64,000 bases of DNA. Source: Hyphomonas sp. Its GTDB lineage: Bacteria; Pseudomonadota; Alphaproteobacteria; Caulobacterales; Hyphomonadaceae. Positions 19,888 through 27,875 of the stretch are shown here, in pieces. Position numbers and translations under genes: made by a program. The stretch is taken from assembly GCA_002700305.1 (NCBI GenBank), contig PACZ01000020.1:1-64000 (forward strand), in the 5' to 3' direction. The stretch's first letter is position 1; the number at the start of each line of letters is the position of its first letter. The notes under the pieces were generated by a model. The model saw only the letters and a list, made by a program, of their open reading frames with translations, did no database searches and was not told the DNA's origin.

Positions 19888-21921
19888 TCAGGAGCATTTC
19901 AGGACTCCGTAATGGCCATAGAAAGCGTTCAGGTCGTTCCAGGCCGGATCCTGTGGACCAAGTGTGATCTCGCGATTGCATCTCTGGATGACGGTCAGGC
20001 CCTGTTTCAGACGGGCGGAGATGTCGACATCTGTCTGCAGATCATCGAAGCGCGCAAACTTCTCCCGCTCCGGTGCATCCGTGAGCGCTTCCTGTCCTCT
20101 CGTGAAGGCCGTCTCAGCTGCACGCAGCACGCTGCGCCATTGCGTTTGAGAGGCGAGATTGTACGCGCTGACATCCATCGACTGGGCCTGCTTCAGGAAA
20201 TACATGCCGCGCAGCAGGTTCGCTTCCGGTGTGCCCGTGTCCGGGCACCGGGCGAGGCTGCTGCCATTTTTGACGCTGTTGCCGGCTTTCAGGATTGTCG
20301 CGAGACATGCCTGCCGATTGTATTCCCACGTCCGGGCGTTCAGTGAAACGGCCCGCTCTGCGTGCGCAAGCGCACTTTGTTGCCACCCGGATGGTCGGGT
20401 GATCGTTTCTGCGACGCTCATCATATAGTTCGCATCTGCTGCTTGTGGCCCATTCAGACCGGCTTCTGCAGCTCTCAAGGCACTTAGCGCGGCACCGAAA
20501 TTCCCCTTGTCGAATTCCTTCCGTCCGATTTCGTACCGAACTTCTGCAGAGACAGCGCCTGCGGAATTTGCCTGATTGAGTGCTTGTAGTGCGAGGTCCG
20601 GTTGGCCGCAGGCGTCATAGGCGGCTGAAAGTGCCAGAACCGCCGAGACCTTTTCCGTTCCCATCAATCCGGGCAGTGCGGAATTGTATGCAGGAATTGC
20701 AAGCGTGCACTGGCCTGTTTTGTCGTACGCCTCTCCAAGACGTGCATAGCGGGCAGGCGTGGGGGCCAGATCGACCGCATCCTGCAAAGTCGCTGCGGCG
20801 CGTTCAGCCAGGGTCGTGCGTGCTTCTGAACCCGGCGTGCCGGTCACACTGGCGAGTGCCAGAAGGGAGACGCCGAGATGTTCGAGATCAGCTGCATGTT
20901 CAGCGGTGGGCGTGGAGGCAGACAGCATTGCTGCATCACCGTAGGCCTTGACCGCATTTTCCAGATAAGTCCGGGTGCCGGACGGGTCGCGCCGCGAAAG
21001 GGCCTGATAGATGGCGCCCATGCCCCTGTTGGCCGGCAGTTTGAACCGATCGGTCCTCAGGGCATCCCGATAGTCCGTGATCGCTCCGAGCGCAGCTTCA
21101 ACCGACGGCGCCGGATCTGCGCTGGCCAGGGCTTCCTTCACGCGTTCGGCTCGATCGAATGCGATCGCGGCAAGTTGATCGGAGGCAGATGCTGCGAATG
21201 AGGGGCATGAAGTGACGAGGCGTCTTAGGTCTTCGACATAAAGATACTCACGTTCCCGCCCGAGGTCCCTGTTGATGCGCCACCGCGTGTCGAGCACTTC
21301 GCAACCGAGGCGGGCCGTCTCCGGCGCTTCGTCGCCAGGGGGAATGTTTACTGAAATCGAGGAGAGCAGCGCTGCGGCATCAGTCAGGCAAGCCGATGGG
21401 GTGCCGCAGGTCGCGTCGGAGACACCGCTTTGGGCGACGCCTTGCAAGGCGCGGCTGCGAGCGAGCGTACGCCGTAGCATGAAGCTTTTGTTGGCCGCGA
21501 TTTGCTCTGCGGTTCCGGTCAGGCTGATCTGGCTGTCCTGCTGCGATGCCAGCGATTGATCGAGCAAGTTGAGGGCTCGCTGGCTGCATGCGGCTTTCGT
21601 CGGGCAAAGCGTATTGGCAGCATTCGCCGATGCGAGGCGATTATAGGCGCTCGCGGCATTGAAGGAGGCATTGGCCCGGTCGATCCCGCTGCGGGAAGGA
21701 TCACCCGCTGCGGACGGTCCTTCACAGGTCCGCGCCATGTTTTCCACGCCTGTCTGCGGGACAGCAATGCTGCGCTCAAAACAGTCTTTGAGAGTCGTCC
21801 ATTGGCTGACACCTGTCGATTCCGGTGTCGCCGGCGGCGCAGAGGCGCAACTGGCAATCGACAAAAGGCACAGTGCGCCGAGGGGCGTTTTCCAGAGTTG
21901 ACGTGCCGTCTGTGCTGTCAT
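19888..21921 (-). CDS. TPR-containing lipoprotein, unknown function
   Basis: A 677-aa protein with a lipoprotein signal (LCLLSIASC, lipobox IASC near residue 25), so it is probably tethered in the periplasm. The rest is helical with tetratricopeptide-like repeats, such as PARYARLGEAYDKTGQCTLAIPAYNSALP and VRYEIGRKEFDKGNFGAALSALRAAEAG. The frame is open to 22086, but ATG 21921 with GTGAGG upstream directly precedes the signal peptide. It heads a run with the coiled-coil and TerB-like genes. Partners unknown. Confidence 0.78.
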   Translation of the reverse strand: MTAQTARQLWKTPLGALCLLSIASCASAPPATPESTGVSQWTTLKDCFERSIAVPQTGVENMARTCEGPSAAGDPSRSGIDRANASFNAASAYNRLASANAANTLCPTKAACSQRALNLLDQSLASQQDSQISLTGTAEQIAANKSFMLRRTLARSRALQGVAQSGVSDATCGTPSACLTDAAALLSSISVNIPPGDEAPETARLGCEVLDTRWRINRDLGREREYLYVEDLRRLVTSCPSFAASASDQLAAIAFDRAERVKEALASADPAPSVEAALGAITDYRDALRTDRFKLPANRGMGAIYQALSRRDPSGTRTYLENAVKAYGDAAMLSASTPTAEHAADLEHLGVSLLALASVTGTPGSEARTTLAERAAATLQDAVDLAPTPARYARLGEAYDKTGQCTLAIPAYNSALPGLMGTEKVSAVLALSAAYDACGQPDLALQALNQANSAGAVSAEVRYEIGRKEFDKGNFGAALSALRAAEAGLNGPQAADANYMMSVAETITRPSGWQQSALAHAERAVSLNARTWEYNRQACLATILKAGNSVKNGSSLARCPDTGTPEANLLRGMYFLKQAQSMDVSAYNLASQTQWRSVLRAAETAFTRGQEALTDAPEREKFARFDDLQTDVDISARLKQGLTVIQRCNREITLGPQDPAWNDLNAFYGHYGVLKCS

Positions 21922-22072
21922 TGCCTCACCCACCAGTCTGCGCAGCTTTCTGCATTTAAGCGGCACTATAATGGAAAGCCGCATCAATCGACAGCCGCGA
22001 ATTAACCATATCATCTCCTGATGAAGGAGGCATGCGGCGTTCCGCGCCTCTGAGGTTCGTCCGAAATCGAAA

Positions 22073-22100
22073 AAGCCCGCTTCCATGAGGAAACGGGCTT
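22073..22100 (-). terminator. intrinsic terminator after mlaC
   Basis: The arm AAGCCCG (22073-22079) pairs with CGGGCTT (22094-22100). Inside, TTCC/GGAA closes an ATGA loop. On the minus strand the stem is followed by TTTTCGATTT, and on the plus strand by CTTTTT, so it could work both ways. It lies 29 bp past the mlaC stop and separates the mla pair from the TPR lipoprotein gene. Confidence 0.85.
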
Positions 22101-22128
22101 CTTTTTATGTTCGAAAACTTGAAAGAAA

Positions 22129-22755
22129 TCAGGTTCGCTTTTCGCTTTCCAGCTTTTGCTTCATGCTCTCGATCTTGTCGATCAGCGCTTGGGCGGAGCC
22201 ATTCGTCCGGTCGAGCAGCGCAAGAAACTGAGCGCGTTGTTCAATACCAAGCCAGATCAGGTTGCCGTCGAGATTCAGGGCGACATCCACCACCTGGTAC
22301 TGTCCATTGCGCAACAGAACACGCCAACGAACATCCATGTCCTTGCCGTCTTCGCGGCGAATGACGGTGTTGACGATCGAATCGGTGTCAGACCGGTCGA
22401 CCGAATCCTTCACCACAACGGCTTCGCCGCGATAGGCGTCGAGTTCGTTTTCGTAAACGGCCAGCGCGTATTCCCGGAAGACCTTCTGGTAGGCGGCGAG
22501 TTCGGAGTCGGTGAAACGGCGGGCATATTTGCCAATCGCGAAATTGGCGACGGCCTTCATGTCCGTGAACTCATCCATATAGGCATTGAATTTCGCGGTA
22601 CGCTCGTCTGCGTTCAGGGACGGATCATTCAGGGAAGCGAGCACTTCACTGGCATTTTTCTGAACATAGGCTTCGGTCTTGGCGTCCGCGAACGCCGGCA
22701 TCGCCAGCGCGGACAGCGCAGCGAGGGCAATTGCGGGGGTCACAAGGCGTTTCAC
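22129..22755 (-). CDS. mlaC: MlaC-like phospholipid-binding periplasmic protein
   Basis: A 208-aa periplasmic protein with a signal peptide (ALAALSALAMPAFA, about residues 9-23) and the MlaC/Ttg2D fold: AVANFAIGKYARRFTDSELAAYQKVFREYA, then VVKDSVDRSDT and VDVALNLDGNLIWL. MlaC shuttles phospholipids between the MlaA outer-membrane complex and the MlaFEDB inner-membrane ABC transporter. It starts at GTG with AGGAG eight bases upstream and lies 33 bp after mlaA. The mlaFED genes are not in this window. Confidence 0.9.
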   Translation of the reverse strand: MKRLVTPAIALAALSALAMPAFADAKTEAYVQKNASEVLASLNDPSLNADERTAKFNAYMDEFTDMKAVANFAIGKYARRFTDSELAAYQKVFREYALAVYENELDAYRGEAVVVKDSVDRSDTDSIVNTVIRREDGKDMDVRWRVLLRNGQYQVVDVALNLDGNLIWLGIEQRAQFLALLDRTNGSAQALIDKIESMKQKLESEKRT

Positions 22756-22788
22756 GGGCGGGCTCCTGCTTCAGTCGTATCTTCGTCG

Positions 22789-23586
22789 CTATTCGTCATA
22801 TTCGTCAAAATCTGGGAGATCTTCGTACATTTCTGAATCATCTTCCGGACGACCATTACGAATTGCTGCCTGACGCTGAGATGAATAAATACGCCGGAGG
22901 GCCACATAAGGTTCCGGCTGGGAGTTCAATTGCTCGATCTGATCGTCCAGCGCGACGCGGGCATTCAGGCCGGACAGAACGCCCCGGCTGACCGCGATTT
23001 TGTCGTCCAGATCGGGGTCACCGTCGAATTCTGTCCAGGTCAGTGGGTCAAGGGCCCGGTCGACACCTGAGCCGAAAAGGTCGCGCGGCGTTGTCGGCCC
23101 CATGATCGGCATCACCAGGTAAGGACCGCTGTCGACCCCCCAGACGGCGAGCGTCTGTCCGAAGTCTTCCGAATGATGCTCTACGCCAAAATGGCCAGCG
23201 GCATCCCACAGGCCCGCGACGCCAACAGTTGTGTTGATGGTGAATCGAACAAACGTGTCGGCCGCCCGTGATGGTTCCGCCTGCAGCACGTCATTTACGA
23301 AAATAACAGGCGCCCGGAGGTTGCGCAGGAAATCGCCAATCCGGTCGCGCGCGAAACCGGGGGTTACGGTCTCATATACATCAGCGGCTGGGCCCAGGGC
23401 ATATTTGTCCACGCCGTTGTTGAAGGCGAACATCTGCCGGTTGAACCCTTCATAGGGGTCAGCAATCGAACCGGGGTCCGAAGGATTCGGTGGAGTTGAA
23501 GCGCATGCGCCAAGCGTGAAGACCACCGCAGTGGCCGCAAACCGAACGTTCATAATTGCGATTTCCCGTTTCTTGGCCCGGTACAT
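22789..23586 (-). CDS. mlaA: MlaA (VacJ) outer-membrane lipoprotein
   Basis: About 265 aa; removes mislocalised phospholipids from the outer leaflet of the outer membrane. It has a lipobox (TLGAC) after a basic N-terminus and the family hallmarks DPYEGFNRQMFAFN, GDFLRNLRAPVIFVND, and the GPYLVMPIMGPTTPRDLFG segment. I chose ATG 23586, which has GAGGGAA at good spacing; the frame extends to 23631 and an internal ATG lies at 23553. Co-transcribed with mlaC. Confidence 0.92.
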   Translation of the reverse strand: MYRAKKREIAIMNVRFAATAVVFTLGACASTPPNPSDPGSIADPYEGFNRQMFAFNNGVDKYALGPAADVYETVTPGFARDRIGDFLRNLRAPVIFVNDVLQAEPSRAADTFVRFTINTTVGVAGLWDAAGHFGVEHHSEDFGQTLAVWGVDSGPYLVMPIMGPTTPRDLFGSGVDRALDPLTWTEFDGDPDLDDKIAVSRGVLSGLNARVALDDQIEQLNSQPEPYVALRRIYSSQRQAAIRNGRPEDDSEMYEDLPDFDEYDE

Positions 23587-23666
23587 GGTTATTTCCCTCA
23601 AATGACGCAACTGCCTCATATGTAATTCCAATTACATGCGACAATGGTGCAACAGACTGACGCTCC

Positions 23667-23703
23667 TTGCAAAACGTATAAAAGAATGTTTATACGATCC
23701 TCA
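23667..23703 (+). promoter_or_regulatory. sahR-met operon promoter with overlapping palindromic operator
   Basis: TTGCAA (23667-23672) and TTATAC (23690-23695) are separated by exactly 17 bp, a good -35/-10 pair. A perfect inverted repeat CGTATAAA-N6-TTTATACG (23675-23696) fills the spacer and covers the -10, the expected geometry for an ArsR-type repressor. The -10 ends 7 bp before the ATG of the regulator and no Shine-Dalgarno fits in that space, so the mRNA may be leaderless. Occupancy by the regulator is inferred. Confidence 0.7.
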
Positions 23704-24680
23704 TGAGTGATCGATTTACCCTCACGCTGGAGCAGCTGCGAGCGGCTGGAGAGCCGACACGCCTGCGTATCCTCGCATTACTGCGTGAACGCGACCTTTC
23801 TGTGGGCGAAATCGTACAAATTCTTTCTCTCAGCCAGCCCCGATTGTCCCATCACCTCAAAGCACTGACGGGCGCAGGACTGGTTGAGCGCTTGCCGGAA
23901 GGCTCATTCGTTTTCTACCGGGCGGCGAGCGGAGGGGACGGGCGTCTGTTTCTGGACTCGCTATTTAATCAGCTGGGCGTTGATGTGCCGGAATTGCAAC
24001 GAGACGCAGAGCGGTTGGATGAGATCAGCGCATCGCGCGCTGCGTCCGCGCAGGCCTATTTCTCGTCTGTTGCAGACAATTGGGATGCGATTCGGACGCT
24101 GCATTATCCAAATGAGGCCATCGAGCAGGCTTTGCTGGAGATTGCCGGACCGGGACCGTTCAGACGTGTTGTGGATTTCGGGACCGGAACCGGGCGGATG
24201 CTGACACTCTTCGCGCCGCTTGCTGCGGAGGCTGAAGGGATCGATCTCAGTCACCACATGCTGACCGTCGCGAGGGCGAATCTGGAACGGGATGGAAGCC
24301 CGGTGGCCCGCGTCAGGCAGGGGGATGTGACGGCAACTCCCTTCAAGGACGCTTCGGCTGATCTGGTGATCATTCATCAGGTGCTGCATTATGTAGATGC
24401 GCCGCATCGCGTGATCGCTGAAGCAGCGCGTGTCCTGCAGCCTGGCGGGCGCTTGCTGATCGTCGATTTCGCGCCGCACAATCTGGAGTTCCTCCGGACC
24501 GAGCATGGCCATCACCGCCTTGGCATGTCGCCGGAAGCGATGGAACGATGGGCTTCCTCCGCAGGGCTGAAACTGTCGGAGCCGCGCGCTTTGGCGCCAC
24601 CTCCCGAGAACGAACAAGGGCTGACGGTCCATATCTGGACTGCCGAAAAGCCCGCAAACGCGCAGGAATCCGCGGCATGA
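23703..24680 (+). CDS. sahR: ArsR-family regulator fused to SAM-dependent methyltransferase domain (SahR-like)
   Basis: A 325-aa protein. Residues 1-90 form an ArsR winged helix (EPTRLRILALLRERDLSVGEIV, LSQPRLSHHLKALTGAGLVERL) with no metal-binding cysteines. Residues ~140-290 form a methyltransferase fold with motif I VVDFGTGTGRM. Regulators of this build next to methionine genes are SahR, which uses the methyltransferase-like domain to sense S-adenosylhomocysteine and represses met/ahcY genes. Here it precedes metF with an ATGA overlap and has a palindromic operator at its own promoter. The symbol is by architecture and context. Confidence 0.82.
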   Translation: MSDRFTLTLEQLRAAGEPTRLRILALLRERDLSVGEIVQILSLSQPRLSHHLKALTGAGLVERLPEGSFVFYRAASGGDGRLFLDSLFNQLGVDVPELQRDAERLDEISASRAASAQAYFSSVADNWDAIRTLHYPNEAIEQALLEIAGPGPFRRVVDFGTGTGRMLTLFAPLAAEAEGIDLSHHMLTVARANLERDGSPVARVRQGDVTATPFKDASADLVIIHQVLHYVDAPHRVIAEAARVLQPGGRLLIVDFAPHNLEFLRTEHGHHRLGMSPEAMERWASSAGLKLSEPRALAPPPENEQGLTVHIWTAEKPANAQESAA

Positions 24681-25564
24681 GCACCTCTACGCCCCACGTT
24701 TCATTTGAGTTTTTCCCTCCAAAGACCGACGCGATGGCAAATCGTCTTTGGGACACGGTACAGCGCCTTGAGCCGATGGCGCCGGACTTCGTGTCCGTTA
24801 CCTATGGCGCAGGCGGTTCGACCCGTGAACGGACGCATGAAACCGTCAAGCGCATCGCGCAGGAAACCAGCCTGAAACCCGCCGGACACCTGACCTGTGT
24901 GTCGGCGACGAAGGCGGAGGTGCTGGCGGTTGCTGAGGAATATTGGCAGGCAGGGGTGAAGCATATTGTGGCGCTGCGGGGCGATCCGCCAGCAGGGATG
25001 GGGGCGAAGTTCGAGGCACATCCGGGCGGCTTCCGCGATGCCGTGGACCTGATAAAGGGGCTGCGGGAACATCGTCCGGAGCTCGGAAAATGTTTTGAAA
25101 TTTCAGTGGCTTGCTATCCGGAACTCCACCCCGAGAGCCGGGGTTGGGAGGCCGAGATCGCCTATCTCAAGGCCAAACAGGATGCCGGCGCCGACCGTGC
25201 CATCACGCAATTCTTCTTCGAACCGGAGACCTATTTGAGCTTTCTGGACAAGGCGCGGGCAGGCGGCGTGACCATGCCTGTCGTGCCCGGAATCATGCTT
25301 CAGGCGAACTTCCGCGGACTACAGCGGATCAGTGGACTCTGCGGGGCGACGATACCGGACTGGCTGGCGGACCTTTATGACGGTCTCGACGACGACGAGG
25401 AAACCCGCGAACTGGTCACTGCGAATGTCGCCGCCGATCTCTGCCGCAAGCTGGCGGAGCAAGGCGTCGAAAACTTTCACTTCTACACGCTGAACCGGGC
25501 GGGGCTGGCACTGTCCACTTGCCGCCTGCTCGGCCTGAAACCTCAATCGGCGGAGGCGGCCTGA
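24677..25564 (+). CDS. metF: methylenetetrahydrofolate reductase
   Basis: A 295-aa flavoenzyme (E. coli MetF is 296 aa) that reduces 5,10-methylene-THF to 5-methyl-THF, the methyl donor for MetH encoded downstream. Visible motifs: FEFFPPKTDAM near the N-terminus, DFVSVTYGAGGSTRERT, and ALRGDPPAG; the C-terminal HFYTLNR is characteristic. ATG 24677 overlaps the regulator stop by 4 bp; a longer in-frame extension lies inside the regulator gene and is not real. Confidence 0.95.
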   Translation: MSTSTPHVSFEFFPPKTDAMANRLWDTVQRLEPMAPDFVSVTYGAGGSTRERTHETVKRIAQETSLKPAGHLTCVSATKAEVLAVAEEYWQAGVKHIVALRGDPPAGMGAKFEAHPGGFRDAVDLIKGLREHRPELGKCFEISVACYPELHPESRGWEAEIAYLKAKQDAGADRAITQFFFEPETYLSFLDKARAGGVTMPVVPGIMLQANFRGLQRISGLCGATIPDWLADLYDGLDDDEETRELVTANVAADLCRKLAEQGVENFHFYTLNRAGLALSTCRLLGLKPQSAEAA

Positions 25565-25567
25565 CCC

Positions 25568-26641
25568 ATGACCCGGCAAGAACGGATTGAAGCTCTCAAA
25601 TCGGCTGCGAAAGAACGCATCCTCATTCTCGATGGATCCTGGGGAGTCATGATCCAGCGCCGAGGCCTGGAAGAGGCTGACTATCGCGGCGATCGATTCA
25701 CCGAGGCGAAGTATCCCGGGCAGATGAAGGGGAACAATGACATTCTCTGCATTACCCGGCCGGACATCGTAACCGACCTGCACAATGGATACTACGCCGC
25801 CGGCGCGGACATCTCCGAAACGAATACGTTCAGCGCGACGGTCATTGCGCAGGATGACTACAAGCTGGATGCGCAATCGGTACGCGACATCAACCTCGAA
25901 GGCGCGAAGCTCGGTCGGGCAGCGGCGGACGCATGGACCGCAAAGGAGCCGCACAAGCCGCGTTTCCTGGCTGGCTCCATCGGGCCGCTGAACAAGATGC
26001 TTTCCATGTCGTCGGACGTGAACGATCCGGGCGCGCGCTCTGTGACGTTCGACGAAGTGTACGAAGCCTACCGCCAGCAGATCCAGGCGCTCAACGAAGG
26101 CGGCGTGGACCTCTACCTGATCGAGACGATTACCGACACGCTGAATTGCAAGGCCTGCATCAAGGCGATCATGGACCTTGAAGCAGAGGGAATGGAGAAG
26201 CTGCCGATCTGGATTTCCGGCACGATCACCGACCGGTCCGGCCGAACGCTGTCCGGCCAGACGGTTGAGGCGTTCTGGAACTCAGTCCGCCATGCGAAGC
26301 CCTTCGCCATCGGCTTCAATTGCGCCCTCGGAGCAGACCTGATGCGCCCGCACATCGCGGCGCTCTCCCGCGTGGCAGACACACTCGTCGCAGCTTATCC
26401 GAATGCCGGCCTGCCGAACGAGATGGGCCAGTATGATGAGCAGCCGGAACAGACCTCCGGCGCGGTTGGCGGCTGGGCGCAGGATGGCCTCGTAAACATT
26501 CTTGGCGGCTGCTGTGGCACGACGCCCGAGCATATTGCCGCCATCGCGAAAGCCGTGGAAGGCGTGAAGCCTCGCGATCCTGCTCCGGAGAAACACACAA
26601 TGCGCCTCGCAGGCCTTGAGCCGTTCGAGGTGGTCTCGTGA
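25568..26641 (+). CDS. metH: methionine synthase, N-terminal homocysteine S-methyltransferase subunit (split MetH)
   Basis: A 357-aa protein corresponding to the homocysteine-binding zinc domain of B12-dependent methionine synthase. Zinc ligands are visible as Cys252 (GFNCALG) and Cys315/Cys316 (GGCCGTTP). The start LDGSWGVMIQ and GNNDILCITRP are typical of MetH. E. coli MetH is one chain of about 1227 aa; here this part plus the gene at 27863 give about the same total. Split metH is known in other alphaproteobacteria. It lies 3 bp after metF. Confidence 0.93.
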   Translation: MTRQERIEALKSAAKERILILDGSWGVMIQRRGLEEADYRGDRFTEAKYPGQMKGNNDILCITRPDIVTDLHNGYYAAGADISETNTFSATVIAQDDYKLDAQSVRDINLEGAKLGRAAADAWTAKEPHKPRFLAGSIGPLNKMLSMSSDVNDPGARSVTFDEVYEAYRQQIQALNEGGVDLYLIETITDTLNCKACIKAIMDLEAEGMEKLPIWISGTITDRSGRTLSGQTVEAFWNSVRHAKPFAIGFNCALGADLMRPHIAALSRVADTLVAAYPNAGLPNEMGQYDEQPEQTSGAVGGWAQDGLVNILGGCCGTTPEHIAAIAKAVEGVKPRDPAPEKHTMRLAGLEPFEVVS

Positions 26642-27066
26642 CAAATCCGCCCGTTCAGTCCGGCGACCTGTTCGTCTTCTATGGCCTCCTGAAACTTGGT
26701 GCCGCGGGGCAGCCGGCGGATCTGCCGCTTGGAACTGCGGGGGCCTTTGGGGCGCCCTGCCGGTTCCGTGGACGGATGGTGGACCTTGGCGGCTTTCCGG
26801 GAGTCGTGGCCGGTGACGAGCTTTGCCATGGCATCCGCTGGAAGCTGGACGATGTTGGCATCGTCGGCCCGATGGATGAATTCGAGGATGTAACCGACGA
26901 CCCGGCCACCAGCCTCTACATTCGTACGCGCATTCCACTGTGCGACGACTCAGGAAATGAGACCGGCGAAACCGCCTGGATCTACTGGTACAACAAACCG
27001 GTCGACGGCTTCCCGCCTGTCGCCGATGGTAATTGGCCGCTCGACGCTGGAAAAACAAGAAAATGA
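26638..27066 (+). CDS. gamma-glutamylcyclotransferase-like (GGCT/AIG2) family protein
   Basis: A 142-aa protein beginning LFVFYGLLKLGAAG, which resembles the Y-G-(S/T)-L start of GGCT-like folds. The GRMVDLGGFPGVV strand and the acidic VGPMDEFEDV, where the catalytic Glu of the family sits, also fit. Such enzymes cyclise gamma-glutamyl compounds, but many members have unknown substrates. The GTG start overlaps the metH-N stop by 4 bp and its own stop overlaps the nucleotidyltransferase start by 4 bp, so it is embedded in the met operon. Confidence 0.72.
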   Translation: MTNPPVQSGDLFVFYGLLKLGAAGQPADLPLGTAGAFGAPCRFRGRMVDLGGFPGVVAGDELCHGIRWKLDDVGIVGPMDEFEDVTDDPATSLYIRTRIPLCDDSGNETGETAWIYWYNKPVDGFPPVADGNWPLDAGKTRK

Positions 27067-27875
27067 CCACGCTCGCCTATGATGCCGTGATCGACCCGAA
27101 ACGCCGCCTGGAGATTGAGACAAAGATTGCCGGGATAGAAGAGGGCAATCAGGTCAAGGTATTGTTCGCAATCGAAAGCGGTAGCCGGGCATGGGGGTTT
27201 CCATCTCCCGACAGCGATTACGACGTGAGGTTCGTATATGCTCACAAACCTGATTCCTACCTGAGCATTTTTGATCGCAGGGATGTGATTGAGCTGCCGA
27301 TCGAAGGCGATCTCGATATTAACGGCTGGGATATTCGCAAAGCGCTGTCGCTGCTGCTGAAACCCAATCCTGTTCTTCTCGAATGGTTGTCCAGCCCGAT
27401 CAAATATAAGTGGGATGACGGCGCATGCAAAAGCCTTGTCGATTTCTCGAATGAAGTGGTCGCCCCCAGAGAATGTATTCCGCACTACTACCATCTGGCT
27501 CGGCGACAGTGGCTGCGGAACATTGAAGGTGAGACATCCGTCAATCTGAAGAAGTACTTTTACGTACTTCGTCCTGCACTTGCGATTCGGTGGGCACGCC
27601 TGAATCCCGGTACGCTTCCGCCGATGAATTTTCAGCAGCTCGTGGCTGGGGTCGGTATAGAAGGGGCGCTTCAGAGCAAGATTGGTGAATTGTTGCGCGC
27701 GAAGGCCAAGGCAAGCGAGGTCGGAACTGGTCGTCGTATCGCGCCTTTGGATGATCTAATCGAGTTCGAGCTCTCATGGGGAGCGGACAACTCCGGAAAC
27801 AAACATGTGGTGTCTCCTGCCGAGAGGATAAAGGCAGACGCACTCTTCAGGAAACTAGTGAGATGGCCAGCATGA
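27063..27875 (+). CDS. YcgL-type predicted nucleotidyltransferase (RlaP/PF10127 family)
   Basis: A 270-aa polymerase-beta-superfamily nucleotidyltransferase. The active-site motif is [20 protein letters not shown] at about residues 38-57, giving GS and the DxD metal ligands. [24 protein letters not shown] follows, typical of COG3541/RlaP proteins, which are tied to RNA repair in some genomes. It overlaps the preceding gene by 4 bp (ATGA) and the metH C-part start by 4-13 bp. Its base composition appears lower in GC than its neighbours, suggesting later acquisition. Substrate unknown. Confidence 0.85.
   Translation: MTTLAYDAVIDPKRRLEIETKIAGIEEGNQVKVLFAIESGSRAWGFPSPDSDYDVRFVYAHKPDSYLSIFDRRDVIELPIEGDLDINGWDIRKALSLLLKPNPVLLEWLSSPIKYKWDDGACKSLVDFSNEVVAPRECIPHYYHLARRQWLRNIEGETSVNLKKYFYVLRPALAIRWARLNPGTLPPMNFQQLVAGVGIEGALQSKIGELLRAKAKASEVGTGRRIAPLDDLIEFELSWGADNSGNKHVVSPAERIKADALFRKLVRWPA

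Noticed and set aside
27063..27875. Toxin-antitoxin or defence (MNT/HEPN) module
   Set aside because: The protein is a larger YcgL/RlaP-type nucleotidyltransferase and no HEPN partner is encoded next to it.
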